From: Atherix ibis
Lineage: Eukaryota; Arthropoda; Insecta; Diptera; Athericidae
Reading direction: 5' to 3'
Length of the DNA: 64,000 nt
Assembly (NCBI GenBank): GCA_958298945.1
Contig: OY282606.1
Span: forward strand, 48,373,920 to 48,437,919
The stretch's first letter is position 1, and the number at the start of each line of letters is the position of its first letter. Below are positions 1 through 13,097 of this stretch, piece after piece. A program made the translations under genes and the position numbers. Under the pieces are notes generated by a model, which saw nothing but the letters and a program-made list of their open reading frames with translations, did not search any database and had not been told where the DNA came from.

Positions 1-2092
1 ATGGTAATATCATGATACAAAAAAAAATGTACGTTGGACTAAACCTAGACAAATAGCTTCCGTTATCAATAATTACATAGACTACTGAACAAATTTTTAC
101 TTTGCAATACAATTTTTAAACCAATTTGGGCATACCGTATTGAACTCTGAAATTCGTAAAAAATTCATTCTTCATCACTTAAAAATCTCCCTGTTCATGA
201 TTAATGTGCTACTCTTTATAAAAAAATTCGTTTTGTTGAGATAATGTAGGGAATAATTTGATAGCAATAATATTCTCAGTCTGCATTGATTCGAGCAGTA
301 TTTGTATTTTAAGCGCTTTATTGTTATAGAGTCGCATAATCTTTACCTCGAAGGAAGATTTATGTTTTATTTTTTTCATTTAATATATATAATTAAAATT
401 TTCTTAAAGAAAAAATACCTATCTTAGGCAATTACCTTCGATTACCACTTTCAAAGTATGCAATTTAAGAGAATGCAAATTTTAGGATATATCGTTTGAT
501 TTTTGCAAAAAGAAGTTACTTTTATCAACAATATTATTTATCAACAATTAAATAATACCATATTATATATTTTCTACCCAATAATACATCATAAAAAAAG
601 TGTACACAATTCTTAGCTTAAAAATAGAATAGTTGGGCAATATTTAAATAGAAAATATTATTAAATTTATTTATTTTTCAAAATTATTTCCGATATATAA
701 AAATGTACAAATTTGGATGGATGCATTTTAATTCAAAATTGATTAATAATTTACGAATATATAAATGTTTGTATATTTAAATTATGTTTTTAAAGGTAAA
801 ATTAAGATGATATGTACTATAATTGAAAGTGAAACTTTATATAAAGTTGATTTTTGACTCTTTCAAATTCAATATTACTAAAGTTTTTATTTAATTATTT
901 TTCTTATCTAAATTTGTAGTTTAAATTCAGGTTTTTTTTTTAAATTTTGTAAACTGGTTATTTAGAAACGTTGTCTGAATATTAATGTAGATTTTCTCTA
1001 CACCCAAAATTTCATAAAAATGTGCTTTTATAATGAAATTTTTGTTGTACGTGTATAGCTGTTATATACGTCTAAATTTTTGTTGTATTTTCCAAGTGAA
1101 CTTTTTCCTTCGTAGTCATACAATATATTACATAATTATGTTAGAATATATATGTTATATACCATGTTTAACTATTATTATCAGAGAGATAACTTATGCC
1201 TGCTTCCTCTTCCATAAATTTTATTTTACTATAAACATTTTCGTTTCGACAAGGTCGTTTGGACGATAATATTTCAGCATCGGAACTAATACAACATCAT
1301 AGAATTTGTCATTTCTATCAACTAGTAGCTATCGATTGGTAACATATTTGATTAGTATTCAAATCACGGTTGGAAATAATTGAATTTATAGCTCCGCTTA
1401 TCTAATGTTAATTGTTTGTCAAATGAATTCAACACTTCCCGAATAGCTTTTCAGAAATAAATAATTGACCGTTTCAGATTTTTGAATACTAAATAGAAAA
1501 AGGGTATAATTAAATATTAATAACACCATGAAGTAAACATAAAAACATAAAATAATCTATTATTTTTTGGAGGTTAAAAACACAGTCATAATAAAATATA
1601 TAATAGAATTAGCAAATTTAGTTAATATTTTACAATATATTGTATTTGGTACGATCGTATACACTATGTTAAGTCATCTTGAGGGAATATTTTCTAACAA
1701 AATAATTATTACCAATTGAAAAAATATTTTTATATTACATTAAATTCAATTGGTTTATATGACAATTATTTGTATGGCATTTGAAAATGGAATAAAAAAA
1801 TAAAATTCAACAAATATATGATAAAAAAACATACATTTTTTTTGATTAATTTATGCATAAATATTTATTTTTCCATACGCTTTTTATTCACTAATACTAT
1901 TATGATATTTATGGCTTAGTTTTATATGGAATATTTATTATTTTTCTAATAATAATAATCTATAAAAGGTATAAGATTATACAGAAAAGGTGATGATATT
2001 TTTTTGGATAAAAAAGTTCATCTCATTAGAATTCACTTAGTAAACGGCCTTGATTGAGTTTGCGGAAATTTTTATTGATCTTTAAGCGGATT

Positions 2093-2123
<31 letters not shown>

Positions 2124-5100
2124 TTAAAATTATGCATAAATAATTTTAAGGGGATTAATTAAGTGTTTATATGGTATATGAAGTAATAGAAATATAGAAA
2201 TAAAATGTTTTATGCTTTATAAAGTATAAGCTTAGAGCTTTTGGATTTTTTTTCAAAATATTTTTCATTTTAAAAATATGTCCTCTATTGATGACGTCAC
2301 TATTCTAAGTAATCTATTTACGAATTTAAATAAGCAAAAAATTTCATTAATTTTACTTATGTTGAAAAAGCTTTCTGTATTTTCTCCCTTATTTTTGCAT
2401 TGAATTGTGTACTATTTTATATTAAAAATTATAATTTCAATTATTATTATTTTAAATGCTACGTATTTTATATAACTAATAATTTTTTTCGAAAAAGTTA
2501 TTCAATATTTAACAAAAATTATTTAATATGCATAAAAACTAAAAACTTGAAATGAGCGCTATTAGTAGAAAATCTTGTTAGTAGAGTATAATTTTTTGAA
2601 AACTGACAATTTTTTTTTAAGGATCACTAACAGGTTTAAACCAGAAAATTTTAATATATATATATAACAAAATCATACAAAATTGGTAATATTAATAATA
2701 ATTTGAAAAACTTGTTTGAAAATTATATTTGAGGTAAAAAAAAAATATGTTGAGGTGAACTCTTTACTTTCAAAATATTTTCATATACATTCGATATTAT
2801 TTTTATTGGTATTTTATATTGTTTTTAAATAAATGCTTTTTTATTATTTTCATTTTTACCGAAATGAAAAATAGTCTTTCAATATCAAAGTAAAGGTCCA
2901 TGCGCACTTGCCTGTAGATACATTTTGATGGGGTAAAGTGTGGCCAATATTAAAGTACTAAAAATAAACTCTGCGAAACAATTTCAATTTATTTAATACC
3001 TAAAGGAATATTGTTTCCAGTGTACGCACATTTGCATTAATTATATTCTGTATGAAAAGAGTATTGATTAAACAACATCCAAACACTTCCATTCACTATA
3101 AACAAACTTTAGTCCTTGACATATGAAGTTTTTAAAAGCTTAAGCGAACGAAAAACTACAAAGGAAAATATAATAAAATATAAAAAAAATTACCTTGTTA
3201 GATAGTTTATGATCTATTTAGTCATAAATATATTTTTTTTCTATTTGTTTTTTTCAATTAAAATTTATTGTATATCATTTTTTTATTTTATAATTTCGTA
3301 AATTTCCTTTTACTTATGATTATTTAAAAAAAAGGAGTTTTTTCTCGAGCTTAATTAGCTATTTAACAAGTTTTTAATTTTTATCGAGTTTGAAAAGCAC
3401 TTCAAGATTATTTTTCAAATTGAAACAAATTATCAGGTGTTTTTAATTTTGTTAATAAGAATTATTGATTGAAGCAAATAAATTTGGAAACCTTACTCAC
3501 AGAATCAAAATTGTTACTAACTAAATGTAAAGTATTAGTATTTTTTGATCTCATATCAAATAAAATATAAAATTAATTACAATTAATATAATTAATCTCT
3601 TTTAAATAATATATAGAATCGTAAGTATAATATGGATTACAAATATAATATATTTTTGAATTACAATTTTTATATAAATTTCTATAAAAATTGAAATTTA
3701 ATTCGACTCTGAAATTATTTTAATAGGCAATAATATGAAGTGCAGTAAAACTATTTAAAATAATACAATTTATTTAAAAATTAACATAATAATAAGCAAC
3801 ATACAAATAAATATCAATTTTTTTCTAATAAATATAATGAGAGATTTTTAGACAATGATTTTTGTGAAGGTAAGACAAAGTATTAAAAATTGTGGTGGGA
3901 ATAGATTTTTTTTAAGAATAAAAACTTATAAATAATATTAATTAAATTTAATTATTTTTGCTTTTTAAATAAATATTATTTAATATTTATTATTTACTAT
4001 ATAATATTTAAAAAGTCAATATTTTGGTATATATTAAGTTAGATTCAGATTGTCTCTTTAGAATTGAACCTTCAAAAAGTAATGACTACTTTTAGGCTTT
4101 ATTATGTATGTATATTCACAAATACACTAAAGTACTTAAGTAATTTTTATTAATTTGTTTTTGAAATCGTGGAACCAAAATCTTATTTCATACAAAAACT
4201 AAATTTAGTCAATATGAATTTGAGAACTGAGGTCATTTTAATTAATCGTCGACTAATTGACTTTGAATTTCAATTGTTTTGTCATCGAAAGCGGACAATG
4301 AACCATCATGCAAAAAATTATTATTCAAGGCTTTTAAGTATAATAAAATTTGAATTGATAATAAAAAATTTCCGTAAAATAATAGAAGAAATAAAATAAA
4401 TATGATCACTTTTTTAATATTTTTATATAATGTATTTTGCACAAAAAACTAGAAAAATATTTAATTTTTTTAGTTTTTTCACTAAAACATTTTATTTTAT
4501 AAAATTTATCAAGAACAAAATTTATTCGTACTTATTTAACGCCTCCAGTATCTCTTAAATTTTTATGTAGTAGAAAAGTATGTAGCTCTCACTAAAAATA
4601 ATTTTAATTATTCTAATTAATAATCACTCATTAACTGAAGAGAAATGAATTTTTTGATATTAAAAGCGCTATTGAAAAAAGTCCGCAAAAACTGTTTTTT
4701 TTTAATAAATTAAACTTTGTTTTATAGAATTTATAATAATAAAAATACTTTTTATATCTATTGAAAATTTAATAAATATATTGGCCAAACAACATTAACT
4801 CTATTCTAATACAAAAAGCCTTCAATATATACATGTATATCTGCAAGAGCGTATCCATCTACATATATAAGAAGAAAAAAATTATTTAAATATTATAAAA
4901 AAAATACTTTAGGGAAAAGAGAAAACGACATCTAAATGATAATCGACAAAGTTTTTAGAACAACTTGAATATGCCCAAAACTGAAACTTTTAAAAAACAA
5001 TTTTTACTGACAACCAAAACAGAAAATTAAGTGGTTTTGTAATCGTAAAAAAGTTCAATTAGAAATTTTCTTATAAAAGATAACTTTTTACAAAAATAAT

Positions 5101-7060
5101 GTCTAAAGTTATTTATTTATAAGTACATATATATTTAAATATTGAAAAATATTTATATAACAAAAAAGAATACATATAGAAATATATATTCTGTTTAATC
5201 CCAAATTTTCTTTACCAAAAAGCAAAACAAATGGTAAATGAGAATTTGCCTCATTTTAATTATTCTTAAGCTTGGAAAATAACATTTACCAAAAATACTC
5301 TGATTGCATATTAAAACGAAACTTTTATATTTTAATTGAAACAAAACTTTCTTCAAACTTAAAATGAAAATAAAATATGCAAAAATTACTCCATGGAGGA
5401 TTTCCTTGAAATTCAATTCTAGTTTCTATAGTTCCCAAGTTGATCACATATCAGTCATGTACGCTTTTAAGAAACTGTATTCACTTCATTTTCTTATTAC
5501 CCTTTTTGTACGGAAGCAGAAAATCAGGAAATATAATACAATAAATAACCACCGAAATATTAAACTGTTAAAATTACTAGAAATTATACATGAGTTTACA
5601 TAATAATATTTAATTATTTCGGATTTAAAATTTATGCTAATTATATAAGAAGTTTTCAATTTAAATCTAAAGGATTTATTAGGGAGGCATAGTGACTCAG
5701 AAGTGGATTCGAATTACAGTTGTCGAACGATTGAGTTTTAGTCAGAAATGAATTTGTTTTAATTTTAAATTGAATCGATTTAATTGATCAATGGACGTTA
5801 TTAAACATTTTTGATTCTTTTCTTAATAGATTTCTAATGATTGGATAATTACACTTAGCTAATTTTTTTATATCAAATATTTTTCAAAACCTTTCACAAT
5901 AATCCAAAAAAATCATTTACGATAAGTGAGCTTGACAGGAATTTAAATTTTTATTAAAGTTTTTTAAATGAACTTCAGTGTTTATTATAACATGAGTATC
6001 TAAAAAAAGTTATTTGGAATTCTGATATACCATTTAAATACAAAATGTATAAGTTTTTATTTATTTGTATAAATATTTAATTTGAATACATTTTCTATAG
6101 TTTTAATTTAGCCTTCATACAATGCTTTTACTAAAATATATTATAATATATATATATATTATAATTGAAATTTTGGTTTTTAATTTTAATTATAAGGTTT
6201 CTTTTACAATTAATTATAAAATTTTTTTTGTTTCTTTATTTTTAAATAAGAAATAATGAACAATAAGTTTTTTTACAGTCAAATAAACTTAAGATCGAAT
6301 GGACATTCTATTTTTCGAAACAGCAAATAAATACTCTCAAAGGTTATGAGGAAGAAGATGTGTATTCTATGACTATTATTAGTATATTTGATTTTTTTTT
6401 TAATTAATACTATATTGTAGTTAAAATTAGGAGTTTATTATTAATATTGTTTTCCCTCGAAAAGAAGTCTTACTAATTTATTATCGGTTATGTATTGAGA
6501 TGTTGAATCAAATTTATAGTTGGTTATACAATGTACAGTAGTTGATTTTGGAGTTTATTTTCTGGTTGGAATTCAGCTTCATTCTCGAAAAATTTATATT
6601 TTAAATAAAACAATAAAATTTTTTATATGTTTCTATGAATATATTTTTTAAACGTACCGTAAGTTCTTTTTAAAATTAATTTGTAATTTTTGAACTAATC
6701 AAACGTATTGAATTCAAATAGATTATGCAAAGATACGCTCAAAAGTTGTTTTTATAACTTTGTGATATTTTCATTTATATATACATATTTTATCTTTTAA
6801 ATATTTTTATGGGAAAAATTACAAAAAAAAATATTTTTACAATACCTATCAGAGGAATTCATGTAAAAGTTGAATCCTTTATTTTAGCGACAGCAGAAAA
6901 TCCTCAATTATTTTAGTTTTGTATTTCCTTTTTGTCAATATACAAAATATACCACTTCTGGAATTTTCAATAGTTTTTTAATAATTGTTAAATGCATATT
7001 TTTTTGTCTTTTTTTGTTTTTAGTGTATATTTTTGTCTTTCACGTATCCTTCAAAATATA
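1..7060. other. AT-rich non-coding stretch, no gene seen
   Basis: About 7 kb of very AT-rich DNA dominated by A and T runs. The reading frames present are under 100 codons, several lack an ATG, and none reads like a recognisable protein. A frame of 76 codons at 4169-4399 opens with GTG and is low in complexity. I see no TIR, tRNA-like segment or splice-bounded coding block that I would defend. Confidence 0.6.
2092..2125. repeat. (TTTA)n microsatellite
   Basis: About eight consecutive TTTA units in an otherwise irregular AT-rich background. It is a simple tetranucleotide microsatellite with no attached element. Confidence 0.85.
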
Positions 7061-7062
7061 TA

Positions 7063-7903
7063 CGAGGTCTGTTCAAAAAGTATCACGAATTTTGAAAGCT
7101 CTGCGGATTAAGTATATTCGATTTTCGATTTTTTGTGGCGTTCTGTTGGTACTGATGTCTCTCACATTTTCGACCAAAAACAGCATCGCATTAATATTGT
7201 AAAGGAGCTGCTGGACTCTGTTCATGACGACCCAAATTTGCTCCAGAGGGTCATTACTGGTGACGAATCATGGGTTTATAGTTATAATGCGGAAACCAAA
7301 GCTCAATCATCCCAATGGAAGCTGCCGCACGAGCCTAGACCGAAAAAGGCGTGTCGGACGGTCGAATGTGAAGGTTTTGCTTACAGTTTTCTTCGATTAC
7401 AGGGGCGTGGTATATAATAAGTTCTTGCCACAGGGTAGAACGGTCTATAAGGAATATTACCTGCCAGTTATGCGCAAGCTGCTCGAATCAATCCGCCAGA
7501 GACGCCCGGATTTGTGGAAGAACAAAAATTGGCTCTTGCACCATGATACACGTAACACCCCTGCTCACGCATCGTTGCTTGTGCACGAATTTTTGACCAA
7601 AAACAATACACTAATAATGCCGCGGCCACCGTATTCCCCAGATCTGGCCCCCTGTGACTTTTTCTTGTTGCCGAAACAGATTCTTTGATCCATTTTTTGG
7701 AGTGGGCAAAAATCGAAGACGAGCCAAAACACGTGCAAGCAAAGCAGCTGTCAAAAATTAACTGAATATTTGAAATGACCGAACTTATCGGCATAAGTGA
7801 GAGACATAAGGACCAACATAACGCCACAAAAAAAATATCAAAAATCGAATATACGTAACCCGCAGAGCTTTCAAAATTCGTGATACTTTTTGAACAGACT
7901 TCG
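7063..7903 (+). mobile_element. Internally deleted mariner with ~105-bp inverted arms (family E)
   Basis: Flanked on both sides by TA (7061-7062 and 7904-7905), the mariner target duplication. The left arm 7063-7165 begins CGAGGTCTGTTCAAAAAGTA. The right arm 7797-7903 is its inverted match, with CGAAGTCTGTTCAAAAAGTA on the other strand, and pairing continues about 105 bases inward with few mismatches and small indels. That is long for mariner, where about 30 bp is usual. The element is only 841 bp against about 1.3 kb for the complete mariners here, and it carries the middle and catalytic core of a transposase but not the DNA-binding N-terminus. It is presumably non-autonomous. Confidence 0.85.
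7133..7690 (+). pseudogene. Mariner transposase fragment (catalytic core only)
   Basis: Broken transposase of the DD34D mariner group, which cuts and pastes at TA sites. The frame from 7133 reads through VGTDVSH and the first catalytic block VITGDESWVYSYNAETK. A frameshift near 7350 moves the reading to the frame containing NVKVLLTVFFDYRGVVYNKF, then LLHHD and PYSPDLAPCDFFL. Between the second and third catalytic aspartates the copy has two extra residues (HHDTRNTPAH in place of the usual HHDNAPAH), so the spacing is 36 instead of 34. The helix-turn-helix N-terminus and the C-terminal tail are deleted. Its first codons lie inside the left inverted arm. Not functional as it stands. Confidence 0.85.
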
Positions 7904-7972
7904 TATATTATTATTATATTGTAAAATTTTTCTTTTAATTTTTCTGAAGAAAATATATATATATAAAAAAAC

Positions 7973-7990
7973 CAGGGGGCTTCGCCCCTG
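7973..7990. other. GC-rich hairpin
   Basis: CAGGGG (7973-7978) and CCCCTG (7985-7990) pair around the loop GCTTCG, a strong short stem in AT-rich surroundings. It lies 70 bp past the mariner. There is no T-run or CTRR end that would make it a terminator or Helitron terminus. Confidence 0.5.
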
Positions 7991-8114
7991 CTCGATTCTA
8001 CTCAGCAATATTAGGTATTTTTCCTCTTAAAGCAGCGTCCTATTACTTCGAACTTTGGGCTATCAGTTGATATAAAAATTCATTTTTAATGCAGATCAAA
8101 ATAAATATATATAA

Positions 8115-8292
8115 ACATTTTCATTTATACTCATTCGCTCCCTAATAAACAAAGCCATAACGGGTATAAAGAGCAACCCAGTCCTGGAACACATTAAAAT
8201 AAACATACGAGACTTCGTTGGTTTACATGTCATGTAGGTGGTAGTTTAGCAAATGAACGGACAGACTTGCTGGCAAAATCGGCTTATATATT
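8115..8292 (+). pseudogene. RNase H domain relic of a non-LTR retrotransposon
   Basis: A short stretch around 8213-8285 translates to HVGGSLANERTDLLAKSAY. This matches the C-terminal signature of retroelement ribonuclease H domains (H-x-G...GNE-AD-LA), the part that carries the last catalytic acidic residues. Just upstream VLEHIKINIRDFVG reads in a neighbouring frame, so there is a frameshift near 8216. RNase H-bearing non-LTR elements (I, R1 and relatives) place this domain after the reverse transcriptase. No RT is visible next to it, so this is a small orphan fragment. Confidence 0.6.
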
Positions 8293-8299
8293 CAGAAAC

Positions 8300-10200
8300 C
8301 TGTCCAAAGTTTTGAAAAGTAATAATTTTCAGGATTAAAATTGTTCCTCCTGCGCTTACATACGACTTTCTAGTTATAAACCTTAAATCGCTGATCTGCC
8401 CAAAACTGCAGAGTTCCCTTTAAACTTTTACATATATCTTCTGAGAAATATTAAAGGTAAGGCAGCAGTTCCTCAGGATATGTAAAAATATAAACTAAAC
8501 TCTAATTTATACCTAACTATTCCATCTTGAAAACTTGTTGTACTAAATAATAATTAAGTTTTGCCAAGCCATCCAATTATGACATTTAAACACTGACAAT
8601 GTTTTGATCTACAAAACAAATAACAAAAATGTTTAAATATCTTTTTAAATGCCATATAATCTAAATTATGTAATAGATTTTTTTTATAAGTAAGAACAAA
8701 ATAAATTTCAATAAAATAAGTTCTATTTAATAGTTTAAGAAATTTTAACAAAATTTTGAAAAATCAAATTTATAAAGAAGTGCTAAAATATTTAGCTAAC
8801 TACAAAAAACTTTTAATGTTTCTAATGTAGTCCAAAAAAATTGTACAATGCTTACTTTGAGATCGCATTTGACCTACAAAAACGTTTTGTATATGGTGAG
8901 TATCATTCCAGCATTTACAGTTCATTGGTCTCACCTAACTGAGTAATCATTTTTGACCCATTAAACTTTGTCCGTTCAGCTTTCGATTAACACTTCATTC
9001 TATGTGTTTACAGTGTAAATAGACTCCGCATTTTTGTGGTTTTCATAAACATATCTTAGAGTCTAAAGATTTTCTTGTTTCAGAAAAAAAAATCATTTTA
9101 CAACTTGAACGTGGGGCTACAACGAAGTCATCCTATCTGTATGCGTGATTTTTCTAGGTATTTTCGTATAATTCAAACTTAACTATATTAACAACTTATC
9201 TCCAAGCTAGTAACGCATTTACTAATAAATTGATGTCAGTAGCACAGTGCCTACAATTACAGAAAATAATAATAGCATCTATTCTGAAGCATAAAAATTA
9301 CATTTACTTAAAAGCTTCCGTACTCATAATCGGCCATTAAAGAATAAGTTGTTCATTTGGAATTTTTTATTTATTACTATTTACGATTTTTAAAATGGAA
9401 ATCCCAAATTATATTTTTTTATTCTTAATTAAATACGAAAAGTAAACTTATTCTAATAAATAATTTCGCTTTCGGAATTCCCTGTTAGATTGTGTACAAA
9501 ACAATTAGCATTTATTTTAATTATAATGAATTTATATGTTTATTTATATACGGATTCATTTTAATGAACTGCAAATTATTATATAATATAATGCAAAAAA
9601 AATCATTAGTGAATCTGCCAAAAGTTTATTTATTTTGTTAAAAAATAAAAAAATTTATAACACATATTTTTTTTTAGAATATTATTTTATACACATGATA
9701 ATCATTATTTTGAAATGTTAATTATATTTGATTGATAGTTAATTGAAATATTAAAAAGATATACTATATTCTAAAAAAAATAAAAATTTAATATAAACAG
9801 ATGCACCAGAAAAAATAATAGTAATTATTTATAAATTTGCTGAAATTTTTCGATTTCCTTAAAAAGTAAAAAAAAATACTGGAATGTTTTATTTAAAAAT
9901 TTAGATTTAACCTTAAATTTGATTAAGTCTTTGATTAATTTTTGATCGAAGAATATTTTTTTTTGAAAATTGCTAATGATTTCCGAAGAATAATTAAATC
10001 AAACTATATAAAAATATCAAATGTCAACAGGTATGGAATTAAAATATTATTCAAATTTTTTTTCCAAGGAGATACCTTTTATATTAAGGAAACATTTTTT
10101 AGTCATCATGTATCTAGTTTACTAAACGCTCTTTTTTAAATCTACATACATAAATAAATTGTAACAAAAAGATTAACATTTGAAATTAATTTACAATATT
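8300..10200. other. AT-rich stretch, no gene recognised
   Basis: Only short frames are present. The region 8860-9140 is a little less AT-rich and contains sequences resembling a splice donor (GGTGAGTAT near 8897) and acceptor (TTTCTTGTTTCAG near 9080), but the flanking frames contain stops and do not form a convincing exon pair. Confidence 0.5.
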
Positions 10201-10204
10201 ATGA

Positions 10205-11470
10205 AATAATGAAGTGGTAGTAAGTTACCATCGGCGTTTCTTTACCTAAAGAGAGTTAAATAAGTCTAATAAATCCGGGATCAGTGCCTTTTTAGGTAAT
10301 AAATCCGGGACCATTGTCTTTTTAAATAGCGAGTGAAGTTGGGACGTTTGGTTGAACCCAAAAGTTTAATTCCATAAGTCATATGGGCTTACAACTTGTC
10401 TTGTATATTAAAATTTTACTATTTATTAATAATTTCAAAAAATTTCTCAGTAGTATGAACAGTTGTCGATAACGTCTGTTAATTATAAGTCTTTTTACTC
10501 TAGTACGTGCATTCCACATTAATCTCTTGTCTATTGTAAAAAATGATATTGCCATTTAGGCAAAGAGTAATACAAATAGGTGAGTACTCATAGACTACTT
10601 TACCTTTACTCAATATCTGATAAGCCACAAATGGACATTGTGGAACTGGGTTAGTAAATTATTAGCAAGCTATATCAGGATTGTCGGCCCGGTAGTAAAT
10701 TCGTTAAGGTGCTGGACTATCATTCAAGAGATCGAATTCCATATTGGCATAGTCATACACTATTTCTAAAAAACCGCTTTACTTTTAATGAAAAAACACG
10801 TAAAAAAACCATCAGCCATCAGGAACATGGAAATATCAATACCAGCTTTCAGAAGGAAAACCAATCGTGGGCAACTACCCATATTGGACATAGGCAACTG
10901 CCCAAAATGAACATAATTGCCGCCCCTCCAGGATATGTGTGGACCAATAACAGTCTGATAATCAGATGGGGTCTCATTGGTAAAAATATTATATAAAATC
11001 AGGCCAAGGATACTGCCTTGTATTACTCCAGTTGAAATAGGATATATTTGTGAACATTCTCAATTAATTGCTACGTGAAAATTGCGTTGGCAGAGCAATA
11101 AATTTATGATAAGATACTAAGTCGAAGAAAGGAATGTCTTGGTTTCCATGAAAGCCGAGACTGCCATACACGATCAAAAGGATGGGAGATATCTAAGAAT
11201 ACTGCTGGATAATACAAGAGAGGACGCAATGTATTTAAAAATACGATTGATTGCTGGATTGTGGACTATGCAGATGAGAAACCAAACTGGTGATCTGGAA
11301 TTGATGAATCCTTTCAATAAAAGTTTTTCAAAAAAATTATCAAACGCTTATAGGAGGCTAATAGGTCTATAAGAAGATGGAGAATTTCTTAGTTTATTTG
11401 GTTAAGAGATCATTTTAGTAAACGAAAATTCCCAGAGTAAGGGAAAATAAGTTATTCTACGATGTACCGT
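10205..11470 (-). mobile_element. Decayed Jockey-clade retrotransposon, RT and 3' region
   Basis: Read on the minus strand from 11470 downward, broken frames follow the same order as the two longer Jockey copies in this window. First come FPLLWEFSFTKMI and SSYRPISLL. Then RT motif A appears as VFLDISHPFDRVWQ (about 11150-11210), followed by motif B as QGSILGLILYNIF (about 10960-11010). The catalytic YADD box is replaced: the matching place near 10930 reads TYPGGAAIM. The thumb region (RLIINRRYRQLFILL, about 10470-10520) and a WGSTK-like block (about 10350) follow, ending with two tandem copies of an LKRQWSR-like C-terminus near 10260-10340. Many frameshifts and stops; dead. A SINE-like segment interrupts it near 10684. 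Confidence 0.75.
10684..10790 (+). repeat. tRNA-derived SINE-like segment inside the Jockey relic
   Basis: The segment shares a head with the copy at 22476: GGCCCGGTAG, then CTGGACTATCATTCAAGAG, then a B-box-like GATCGAATTCC. This block has no counterpart in the Jockey copies at the same position, so it probably inserted after the Jockey. The 3' boundary is uncertain. Pol III promoter similarity is weak in this copy. Confidence 0.4.
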
Positions 11471-11474
11471 GTAA

Positions 11475-13095
11475 AATAATATTAATTTCAAGCTTTAGTA
11501 TCAAAAGGATAATTTGTATAAAATTTAAAATTAAAGAAAAATCCTAAAATATTGTATAATTTTTTTAATGCAATAAATTATAACACAAACATTTATAGAA
11601 AAAAATATGACTATATGATTGCATAAGAGCCAATAATAGTCTAAAAATATTAAATAAATTAATTTAAAATTCTGATCTTTCTGAAAAGTAATTTTTTATG
11701 TTTTAAAAATAAATTAAATTATCGTTTTTTTAAAAATAAAGATTAATATATATATTAGTGTATTTGTATATGGCTTTTTGCCGTTTCAAAATAATAACAA
11801 AGATTAATCAAAACTAGTTTTATTTGAAAGTAAAATTATCTAGTTTGGAATTTTAAATATTTTATTAATTTCCTTTTCTTCAAACAAAGTTTGGCACATA
11901 AAAAACCTATGTTATATAAACTATAAATTACTACAGATAGTAGTGTTAATAATATAAGTTTATGTTAATAAAAACATGAACTGGATAAACATGTTTAATT
12001 AGTTTTTTATATCATCTAAGCTGCGTTGTAGATTTTAAAACTATATCCATTTTCTTACTAAAGTAGTATTCTAATAAAATTACAAAAAAAAAAGTTCGTT
12101 ACGAATTAAATATGCTTTTTTTTGACTATCTATTAGAAGAGACTATCTGTAGAGTAACAGAAAGTAATTAAATAATTTTTCAAAGTTGGATTTATTATTT
12201 GTTTTAAAAGGCACATCTTTAAAGCAATCAAGACATGTAAAAAATTAATATCAAGATCAAAAAATAAAATACTTTAACTTGAACGTTTTAATACCTTAGC
12301 TATAAAAATATCTTAATTTTTAATTTATTTAAATTCAAAGCAAAGTAATTTAAAAACTTTTTTTTAAATATTTTTTTTAATTTTTCACATTATGAGACAG
12401 TTAAAATATGGTTTTTAGTAAATTTATCGGCTCAATTAATATAATTCATAATGTTAACATAGAATATTCTGTATTTTATTGTCGAAACTCGTAAAGTTGG
12501 TTATTTCGCATATGCTGTAGTTAAAACGAGAACGTGACATAATGAAAAAAAGCTCATTTTATTTAAACTCAAAAATGAGGTCAGGTTCTGGTTATTTTTA
12601 AAATAATTTTAGATATCTACCAATGAAAAATATTCACCACACGACCCATAATAAAATCTATAAAAGCTAAGAGAAAATGAAAAAAATCAAGTTTATTTAC
12701 AAAGCACAAATGCAAATTTTTTTTGCTTTCGATGAAAGTGATTTGCTATAAATATTTATATGTAAAAATTACTGAAAACTCAAAGCTATCAAAGTTTAAA
12801 AAAGGTGTAACTATATGACCTATTTTTAAGGGAAAACATAAATTTAGATATAGACAAAAGATGTTATTAATTTTTTGTGAAGGTTGGAAATAAAAATTAG
12901 TCTGATATCATAAATAAATTAGATATTACGACGTTTTGGCAGATACGTAATACGACTAATATTATTGAGAGCAATTTTGCAACAATGTGGACCTACCCTC
13001 TGCATATCTTGTTAGTCCTTCCTAGATTTGCAGGACAAGTTTCAATCTCGTCCGGTAACAACGCGAATCTTTGGAGCAGGATCAATTAAGTTGTA
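11475..13095. other. AT-rich stretch, nothing recognised
   Basis: No ORF of note, no inverted terminal repeat and no tRNA-like sequence seen. Confidence 0.5.
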
Positions 13096-13097
13096 TT

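Noticed and set aside
4169..4399. 76-codon frame in the AT-rich left part
   Set aside because: Opens with GTG, low-complexity composition, no recognisable motif, and overlaps an equally long frame on the other strand.
5690..5730. tRNA-like phrase (GGAGGCATAGTGACTCAG then GATTCGAATTAC)
   Set aside because: The B-box resemblance is partial, the spacing to any A box is wrong and no stems form.
7468..7827. 119-codon minus-strand ORF over the 7-kb mariner
   Set aside because: It is the antisense shadow of transposase coding sequence and the right inverted arm.
7973..7990. Rho-independent terminator or Helitron 3' end
   Set aside because: No T-run or CTRR follows the hairpin, and the DNA is eukaryotic with no Helitron protein or 5' TC terminus seen.
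8880..9095. Possible intron between GGTGAGTAT and TTTCTTGTTTCAG
   Set aside because: Splice-like words are common in AT-rich DNA, and the frames on both sides have stops and no protein similarity that I can see.
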